From NCBI GenBank assembly GCA_035610835.1, contig CM069454.1:62001-126000 (forward strand): DNA of 64,000 bases, given 5' to 3'. Source of the DNA: Ophiura sarsii (lineage: Eukaryota > Echinodermata > Ophiuroidea > Amphilepidida > Ophiuridae). Made by a program: the position numbers and the translations under genes. Shown piece by piece: positions 60,101 through 64,000 of this stretch (position 1 is the first letter of the stretch; every line of letters begins with the position of its first letter). The notes under the pieces are model-generated. The model saw only the letters and a list, made by a program, of their open reading frames with translations, was not told the DNA's origin and searched no databases.

Positions 60101-63100
60101 GATAAAGGCTCTATAAATACTTTTCCAACATATAATGGACGATGTTGTGCTTGCTGGACACCTCCTATAAGTGTTTATAATTTCAAACGATGACGTAATA
60201 GTGTTTATAAAATCATAAATGTAACGAAATGTGTCGAGTAAAGTAATCCATGAATCCTCTGAGGTATTTGCAATTTTCCATTTATTTGATAACTTAAGTG
60301 AAGAACCCAAATCTTGAGTGCTTATTTTTACCTGCTTTGGTTAGAGCGATGCGTCCGTCCCAGCTGCTGCACGGCTTTATCAGCAGACCACGGCAACTCG
60401 ACCGTCAGATGGACACGTCTTCTCTGATTGGCCACTCGTTTGTCTGCGTGGAGTGAGATGCCTGGGAATATGATTAATTAAAAGGATATAAATTCACAAG
60501 TGATAAACCGCAGACCATGCACTAACAGACTGTGGTCACTGTACGATCTGGGGGTATTTAGCATTCTTTGTTCAATTTCGTCTTCAAAGTGTACGTTTGT
60601 CTCATTTTAACGCACATACAGGCGCCCGATGCGTCTCTTTTTGATGGCACGCATCTGTTGCGTTGATGAATATTTGCAATCTGGCGCAGCTCCACCCACA
60701 CACGCAAAAAATATGGCATAACACAGCACACTTTCATGCACAAGTATGAAATTTCACAATAACAAATCCCTTTGGATTTTGGATTTGGGGGCCAGTGCAA
60801 CTTCTAGTGTAGTATTTTTGTTCCTTTTAAGAAATAGACCTTTTCATTGACTCCGTCTTTGGCGCATTGTTTTAAATTGTTTCTCCATGCGAAGTAGTTT
60901 GGAATGGGACTGAAATCCCAGTTATTAATCATCAAATAGTTAGAAGCCCATTTGGTCTATTATAGACAACAAGGAGCAATACGATATTTGTAAATTGAGG
61001 TCCATCTTTCTGCCCCCATTGAAACAAATGGTACAAGTTTAAGAATTTCAAATTAAATGGAATAGGTCCAAATCAATAACCAATCGACCAATATTTATAT
61101 GAATCTACTAGAGCAGTGTCTGATATGATGGCTATTAATTGTCCGCTCACTAAAATATTACTGGGTAAAAAGCATTATATTTTAGGGCTAAATGATAAAA
61201 AAATAGTCAACAAATAGCTTAAAATGTCAGATAATCATCATTTTATTTTGCTTCTGTGTGTGGTTACAGCAACACTGCCTAATTATCTCACCTTTACTGG
61301 GAGCGTCTAATATGATGACTACAAATTGGGCTACTTTTGGGATACCATATTGTTACGGCAACACTGCCTAATTATCTCACCTGTACTGGCAGCGTCTGAT
61401 ATGACGGCTACAAATTGGGCTACTTTTGGGCTACCATATTGTTACGGCAACACTGCCTAATTATCTCACCTGTACTGGCAGCATCTGATATGATGGCTAC
61501 AAATAGGGCTACTTTGTGCTACCATATGGTTACGGCAACACTGCCTAATGATCTCACCTGTACTAGCAGCATCTGATATGATGGCTACAAATTGGGCTAC
61601 TTTTGGGCTACCATATAGTTATGGCAACACTGCCTAATTGGCTTACCTGTACTAGCAGCATCTGATATGACGGCTACAAATTTTCTGCCCTCCATGAAGC
61701 TATTCCTCTGTGAAAAAAAAACACGACAAATTAGATGGGTGATTTAAGAAAGTTAGTTTAACAAAATGTAGATTGGCACGGTAATTGTTATTCCATGGAT
61801 AATAATATGGATGTATACTTAAATTAGAGAACAAAATAGAGTTTGTAGCTGTTTCGTTTACCACACATTATGAGACCAATGTATATATAGCAAAACAGTT
61901 ACAAACTATATTTTATTCTCATTCTATTTAGTTCATTGGTTATTTTCATCTTTATCATCAAAATAACGCTTTAGATTTATTTTAATCTTAGCACTTTCCA
62001 CGCGGCAGGCAGCTGCAGACAACATTCAAAAATTTCACAAAATGTTTAAAAATGTCAAAACTATTACATTTCATTAGCATATTTGGAATCGCCATGAGAA
62101 ATGCATTAACATTAGTACAAACATGCCTAGTATTGGGTCAATAATCCTTGGGATAAACTTTGAAAATTGTAAAAGGATTCTGAAAAATCTGTTTTGTGTA
62201 TGGTAAAAATAATAGCCGCGTGTAAAGTGTTAACAACAACAAGCACACGCAACAAGGCTACATTATACACACATACCTCCTTGACATTAAGACTCTCAAT
62301 ACCAACATCATTGTTCTCAGCAGCTCTTAGCTCGTACTTGATGGGAGACTTGGGTCCGATTGCGTGCACCATACGCCCTCGACGACCAGTCATCTCAGCT
62401 ACAGCTGACGTTCCGCCGAGTTGATCTATGATTTCATCTAGAGGACTGAATGACATTATTTGAAAATTAAAAAAGATAATATTTATCAGAGATTAAAACG
62501 GACATGCTGTGAGCGAACAGAGTTTTCAGAATATTGGTTGTATCCTTGTTGTACTATATCCATGTTCAATACAACTGCATTACAGCAAAGGCATATTATG
62601 CAATCTTTTCCATGGGATGCCCTCTATCCTTGATTTTTTTTGAAGCAGTTTTCCTTGAAGATTTACATTTCTTATCATAAATTATAAACATGTTTCGAGT
62701 TAAAGGGTGATAAGATTCCTAATTACTTCAAAATCATGGTTTTAGAGTGAATTTAGAATGAAAATAAACTGTCCTGCTGCAGGACAATCTATTTTCAACC
62801 TCTTTAAATCATTTTGAAGTAATTTGGAATCGCTCTGTATAACTAACTGGCTAAGTAGCCCTCTCAATTTATAACAATCCTAACAACCTCCCAAATCTAC
62901 CAGATCAAAACGAATCTCGTTTCCAGCAGCCTGGTGCTAAGCGTAGATGAAAGGAACCAACAATTTGGAACCCGGTAGTATATTTTAACAGAATAAATCG
63001 TATCGGAAACTGGAAACCAATGCTTAGCACCAGGCTGCCGGAAACAGGATTCGATCAAAACCACCCAATTTTTTCTATACCATTGGTTTTAATTGCACAG

Positions 63101-63671
63101 GTCACAAATAGTAGTCCAATTTGAAGAAGAAAAAAACATTTCTTTACAACAAATTTGCCCATCAAGTGGCCTATAATTGTGCTAAACAATCACATGTTTA
63201 GCAACACTGATGTTACTACATCATTGCCTCAAGGAAGCAAACTAGACTTGACTAATAATACCTGTTTGGCAGCTCAATCTTGTTGGCAAAGTTGAGCAGC
63301 AATTGTTTGGCCTGAGTACACCAGGCATCCTCTACTGGTGGCTCATTCGGCTGCAGACAAATACCCCCCCCCCCCTTTCCTTAGCTACATCTCAGCCTCA
63401 AGGAAGCAAACTAGACTTTACTAATAATACCTGTTTGGCAGCTCAATCTTGTTGGCAAAGTTGAGCAGCAATTGTTTGGCCTGTGTACACCAGGCATCCT
63501 CTACTGGTGGCTCATCCCCCCCCCCCCTTTCCCGGGCTACATCTCAGCCTCAAGGAAGCAAACTAGACTTGACTAATAATACCTGTTTGGCAGCTCAATC
63601 TTGTTGGCAAAGTTGAGCAGCAATTGTTTGGCCTGAGTACACCAGGCATCCTCGACTGGAGGCTCATTCGG
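40407..63671 (-). CDS. SBNO: Strawberry notch (SBNO) homologue with UBZ4-type tail, 3' part
   Basis: Sixteen minus-strand exons encode about 1,130 residues. Strawberry notch proteins are nuclear DExD/H (SF2) helicase-like coregulators acting in Notch and other signalling. Recognised in order: [98 protein letters not shown], and a Cys-rich segment. These cover the helicase C lobe and the conserved C-terminal region. The 5' half lies past the right edge. The final exon adds a long low-complexity tail ending in a UBZ4-like finger. Exon 4 has one base too few in motif VI. Exon phases otherwise agree at all joints. Symbol is by family; human SBNO1 or SBNO2 orthology is not established. Confidence 0.9.
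42180..42959. other. Intron 15, non-repetitive part
   Basis: AT-rich; no feature beyond the splice acceptor at 42180-42190. Confidence 0.4.
42960..44215. repeat. G-rich minisatellite with higher-order structure, intron 15
   Basis: The basic unit is 23 bp, GGTTAGGGGAAGGGGAGGGT+AAT, in runs of 3-8. The runs are separated by a longer block with GGTTGGATGAGGGATCAGGG, TGGGTATCGCG(G/T)GGAGG and GAGAGTAATGG. The combination recurs about five times. The G runs could form quadruplexes on the plus strand, which is the template strand for this gene. Confidence 0.93.
44293..44379 (-). pseudogene. Partial tandem copy of SBNO exon 15
   Basis: Matches the 3' part of the exon at 44426-44567 (LINE-free coding text for [14 protein letters not shown]) with its own GTGAGT donor, about 130 bp away. 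One base is lost in the AAAAGCC run, breaking the frame, and it has no acceptor. Confidence 0.85.
44426..44567 (-). CDS. SBNO: SBNO homologue, exon 15
   Basis: Acceptor CATTACAG/T, donor TCT/GTAAGT, 142 nt. Encodes [16 protein letters not shown] and [15 protein letters not shown], corresponding to the MQIVRL..DGQR segment near the C-terminus of vertebrate SBNO. Confidence 0.88.
44606..44935 (+). pseudogene. LINE 3' end, same family as 2088-13505
   Basis: Contains GCTGGACGGATGTTACACTA, GATATGCC, GTGGTAGACCAGCCCTATAA and CATTGACATACTAGA, then AAGTCAAGTAAATAAGT. It preserves the ~80 bases missing between 3918 and 13345. Confidence 0.75.
45418..45523 (-). CDS. SBNO: SBNO homologue, exon 14
   Basis: Acceptor GCCCATAG, donor CTCAG/GTAAAA, 106 nt, entering at phase 1 and leaving at phase 2. 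Encodes [18 protein letters not shown], matching the RHHYMLCGALLRVW region of SBNO. Confidence 0.88.
45667..47024. mobile_element. Foldback MITE of the AACTGCTC family, enlarged by insertions
   Basis: Arms 45675-45930 and 46800-47020 mirror each other (GTTCGGAAATTTGTTTTCAA, CACCTGCTTGTGAATGTGG and complements). The right end TTTGAGCAATTTATAAA resembles the 23855-25790 family; the left end is worn. Between the arms lie the perfect palindrome at 45997-46201 and another inverted pair at 46630-46790. Confidence 0.75.
45997..46201. mobile_element. Perfect palindrome, 99-bp arms, 7-nt loop
   Basis: 45997-46095 is the exact complement of 46103-46201; the spacer is GTTATTG. Both strands read CTGAAGA, a 6-bp hairpin and GAAACGTC (plus 46113-46148, minus 46050-46085), resembling a hammerhead ribozyme core. 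The repeat family is not identified. Confidence 0.9.
47379..47585. mobile_element. piggyBac-like MITE
   Basis: TTAA at 47375-47378 and 47586-47589. Ends CCCCCTGGGCACTACCGGCC and GGCCGGTAGTTCTCAGGGGG. TTAA plus a CCC start is typical of piggyBac-type elements. 207 bp, in intron 13. Confidence 0.85.
47724..47807 (-). CDS. SBNO: SBNO homologue, exon 13
   Basis: 84 nt, acceptor TTCTTAACAG, donor ACAA/GTAAGT. Encodes [12 protein letters not shown] and HCKNPSTCT, a Cys/His-rich stretch equivalent to the THCSH..WNRHC region of SBNO. Confidence 0.88.
48102..48159 (-). other. Hammerhead-like motif in a repeat relic
   Basis: Minus strand CTGAAGA (48153-48159), a possible short stem TCAG/CTGA, GAAA (48130-48133) and a TGACA/TGTCA-type hairpin. 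Suggests a decayed ribozyme-bearing retroelement end. Weak. Confidence 0.3.
48735..49148. mobile_element. hAT MITE with perfect 8-bp duplication
   Basis: ATATTAGG at 48727-48734 and 49149-49156 flanks ends TAGGGATCAACCG and its near-complement GGTTGATCCCTA. Interior is rich in CCGATA/TATCGG motifs. Lies in intron 12. Confidence 0.9.
49269..49457. repeat. Inverted repeat
   Basis: GGGCTCTTGCCCTTTTACAA with AGTAGAGGAAAGCTTGAGGA is mirrored at 49409-49457 with small differences. Ends and duplication not clear. Confidence 0.7.
49651..49733 (-). CDS. SBNO: SBNO homologue, exon 12
   Basis: 83 nt, acceptor TCTTATTCAG, donor GCAG/GTGAGC. Encodes [19 protein letters not shown], aligning with YKPNIGR and the following helix of SBNO. 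Confidence 0.88.
50144..50657. mobile_element. Harbinger-like MITE
   Basis: ATA at 50141-50143 and 50658-50660 flanks GGGCCGTATTCTCGTAC and GTACGAGAATACGGGCC. The subterminal regions repeat GTTTAACTAAA/TTTAGTTAAAC motifs. The 3-bp target suggests PIF/Harbinger. Confidence 0.75.
51233..51308. repeat. 38-bp direct duplication
   Basis: GCGTCCAAGTTCTAGTCCTC... at 51233 and again at 51271 with no differences. Recent slippage-type duplication in intron 11. Confidence 0.9.
51361..51685. mobile_element. GC-rich hAT MITE with perfect 8-bp duplication
   Basis: CTCGATAC at 51353-51360 and 51686-51693 flanks CAGGGTTCTAGCCAGGAC and GTCCTAGCTAGAACCCTG. The right third is very GC-rich, with GGGCGGGCCCGCCCGG duplicated. 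The right target copy ends 37 bp from exon 11. Confidence 0.92.
51730..51906 (-). CDS. SBNO: SBNO homologue, exon 11
   Basis: 177 nt, acceptor CCTTCACAG, donor GCAAG/GTAAGT. Encodes [28 protein letters not shown] and LYLLAT, close to SVDRGLKWEDA..DGFYLS of SBNO. Confidence 0.9.
52909..53007 (-). CDS. SBNO: SBNO homologue, exon 10
   Basis: 99 nt, acceptor TTTGTTTCAG, donor ATT/GTAAGT. Encodes [17 protein letters not shown], matching the YDMGILDL segment of SBNO. In-phase with both neighbours. Confidence 0.88.
54274..54335 (-). CDS. SBNO: SBNO homologue, exon 9
   Basis: 62 nt, acceptor TTGATTTTCAG, donor GGAAA/GTAAGT. Encodes [20 protein letters not shown], matching LFQYFSDT and the following helix. 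Confidence 0.88.
54538..54673. repeat. Palindrome with perfect 46-bp arms
   Basis: 54538-54583 (GTTATCCCCTGCATGTTCAC...) is exactly complemented by 54628-54673. The 44-base spacer itself can pair through TCACAT/ATGTGA and GGCC. Lies in intron 8. Confidence 0.95.
54674..55900. other. Rest of intron 8
   Basis: Non-coding; a G run at 55421-55437. No transposon boundaries recognised. Confidence 0.35.
55901..56029 (-). CDS. SBNO: SBNO homologue, exon 8
   Basis: 129 nt, phase 0 at both ends, acceptor ACCTTCCCAG, donor AATCAG/GTAAAG. Encodes [18 protein letters not shown] and [25 protein letters not shown] is a hallmark of the family. Confidence 0.93.
56725..56805 (-). CDS. SBNO: SBNO homologue, exon 7
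   Basis: 81 nt, phase 0, acceptor ATAATTTCAG, donor ATGCAG/GTAAAA. Encodes [19 protein letters not shown] and AQFNDSMQ, at the place of the DYPGEFFKDVRQ segment. Confidence 0.85.
57134..57475 (-). mobile_element. tRNA-derived SINE in intron 6
   Basis: On the minus strand TGGTCTAGTGGATAGCACGC (A box) and GGTTGTGAGTTCTAGCC (B box) form a tRNA-like head at about 57412-57470. A conserved-looking body and an A/T tail (AAATAAATAATACAAATAC) follow. It interrupts a dispersed repeat also seen at 61985-62215. Confidence 0.8.
57777..57895 (-). CDS. SBNO: SBNO homologue, exon 6
   Basis: 119 nt, acceptor TTTTCTTACAG, donor TAGT/GTAAGC. Encodes [13 protein letters not shown] and [18 protein letters not shown], nearly the vertebrate THGDRRATE..FNFDNKYGRNAL. 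Confidence 0.93.
57896..59283. other. Intron 5
   Basis: Non-coding. TTTTTTGTGAAAACTAGGGCTAATCGCC occurs twice (58087-58115 and 58123-58150), and ACATTTCAAAAATG-type repeats at 59100-59150. No gene recognised; the frames at 58689-59107 are open only by low complexity. Confidence 0.4.
59284..59369 (-). CDS. SBNO: SBNO homologue, exon 5
   Basis: 86 nt, acceptor TATCTTATACAG, donor CTAG/GTGAGG. Encodes [18 protein letters not shown] then VARRLQSLG, equal to ISELAGEQRFASIVAKRLESLG of the family. Confidence 0.93.
60333..60461 (-). CDS. SBNO: SBNO homologue, exon 4 (motif VI) with a one-base deletion
   Basis: Acceptor CATATTCCCAG, donor AAGCAG/GTAAAA. Encodes [20 protein letters not shown] then [13 protein letters not shown]. 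The exon is 129 nt where neighbouring phases require 130. A G is missing just after CAGCAGCTG (60360/60361), so the family's GRTHRSNQ motif VI (arginine finger) is only readable one frame over. Assembly error, allele or real lesion cannot be told apart here. Confidence 0.9.
61271..61646 (-). pseudogene. 89-bp tandem array: four decoy copies of the exon 3 end
   Basis: Units start at 61271, 61360, 61449 and 61537; the true exon end is in the fifth unit (61626 on). Each copy contains about 38 nt of exon 3 coding sequence ([10 protein letters not shown]), a GT donor in most, and the adjacent intron. None has an acceptor. Confidence 0.93.
61647..61707 (-). CDS. SBNO: SBNO homologue, exon 3
   Basis: 61 nt, acceptor TTTTTTTCACAG, donor ACAG/GTAAGC. 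Encodes [18 protein letters not shown], matching RFMDGEKNIAIISEAASS of SBNO, a helicase core strand. Confidence 0.92.
61985..62215. repeat. Dispersed repeat in SBNO introns
   Basis: A segment with TTTGGAATCGCCATGAGAAA, CATGCCTAGTATTGGGTCA and TTCTGAAAAATCTGTTTTGT also occurs, diverged, near 57075-57133/57475-57600 (split by the SINE), 59455-59520 and 53430-53600 (inverted). Confidence 0.65.
62277..62445 (-). CDS. SBNO: SBNO homologue, exon 2
   Basis: 169 nt, acceptor TGTCATTCAG, donor AAGGAG/GTATGT. Encodes [20 protein letters not shown] then [10 protein letters not shown] and [17 protein letters not shown], nearly identical in pattern to LDELIDQLGG..AEMTGRKGRVV of SBNO. Confidence 0.95.
62446..63261. 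other. Intron 1 region with a damaged TTAA-type MITE
   Basis: 62589-62850 resembles the left three quarters of the 19395-19784 element (AGGCATATTATG, CAAAATCATGGTTTTAGAGT). Further right, GGAAACAGGATTCGAT (63040) and ATCGAATCTCGTTTCC-like text (62908) form a diverged inverted pair around CAGCCTGGTGCTAAGC. Confidence 0.6.
63262..63350 (-). CDS. SBNO: SBNO homologue, exon 1, tandem copy A
   Basis: 89 nt, acceptor GTCTGCAG, donor CAAACAG/GTATTA, both intact. Encodes [20 protein letters not shown] and ANKIELPN, the linker before [10 protein letters not shown]. It is the copy nearest to exon 2; only one of copies A and C can be used without shifting the frame. Confidence 0.8.
63431..63515 (-). 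pseudogene. Exon 1, tandem copy B without acceptor
   Basis: Same coding text as copies A and C, but the CGGCTGCAG acceptor is replaced by a C/G homopolymer (63516-63530), so it cannot be spliced in normally. Confidence 0.85.
63583..63671 (-). CDS. SBNO: SBNO homologue, exon 1, tandem copy C
   Basis: 89 nt with intact acceptor and donor, differing from copy A by silent changes (GTCGAG for GTAGAG). May be the original, with A a functional-looking alternate. Confidence 0.8.
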
Positions 63672-64000
63672 CTGCAGACAAAAATAATATGCAATATAAA
63701 AAAAGGAGTTCCAAAAACAATTTATGAGTAGTACATGTATGAAAGTAATCAGGGGTGTATCTACATTTTTCCCCAACCAGCCAGAAGGGCAGATTAGAAG
63801 TAAAAGATACCAGCCCGAATGCAAACTTACCAGCCCATGACAACATGAATAATAGGAATCATGTCATTTCTGACTACAGTATATTTGGCCATCACGAGAC
63901 ACTGACGTAACTGCGTATTCTACTAATTGCAGCACATAACATATACGCGAGCGTTGAAAAACGGAAGATACATACGCGTGCGTAAAGGCTGCACCTGTTA
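63672..64000. other. Upstream intron of the SBNO homologue, to window edge
   Basis: No further exon recognised. The part encoding the first helicase lobe should lie beyond 64000. Confidence 0.45.

Overview
The window is metazoan genomic DNA: spliced genes with GT/AG introns, very dense small transposons, LINE tails and minisatellites, and one 100-base assembly gap (17679-17778). A Gmr1-like Ty3/gypsy element (integrase upstream of reverse transcriptase, a group first described from deuterostomes), a CARD-NACHT immune-type gene and many foldback MITEs point to a marine invertebrate deuterostome, perhaps an echinoderm or hemichordate. That assignment is inference.

Left part (1-13.5 kb): a decayed non-LTR retrotransposon is cut into pieces by a hAT-like MITE, an element with 22-bp repeats and a third repeat element. 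Inside the third sits a young, almost intact LTR retrotransposon (4743-13286) with 1.69-kb LTRs, a tRNA-Pro-type primer site, gag-protease-integrase in ORF1 and integrase C-terminus-RT-RNase H in ORF2. The two ORFs were one frame until a 193-bp LINE tail with a 6-bp target duplication landed between them.

Middle (13.5-40 kb): mostly non-coding. It holds a 30-bp minisatellite, many foldback MITEs with TTAA, TA or 8-bp duplications, several LINE 3' ends, and a plus-strand three-exon CARD-NACHT (NLR-like) gene at 27277-30774 whose P-loop lacks its lysine and which stops right after Walker B.

Right part (40.4-63.7 kb): the 3' two-thirds of a minus-strand strawberry notch (SBNO) homologue. I placed sixteen exons with compatible phases and splice sites; the 5' part, with the first helicase lobe, lies beyond the right edge. 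Its last exon is a 590-residue low-complexity tail with a PIP-box-like motif, two Cys-rich repeats and a C-terminal UBZ4-like zinc finger, which I do not know from vertebrate SBNO1/2. The gene carries three separate local tandem duplications of exon pieces, and one missing base in helicase motif VI (sequence error or lesion). Its introns hold MITEs, a 1.2-kb G-rich minisatellite, a tRNA-derived SINE and a perfect 99-bp-arm palindrome.
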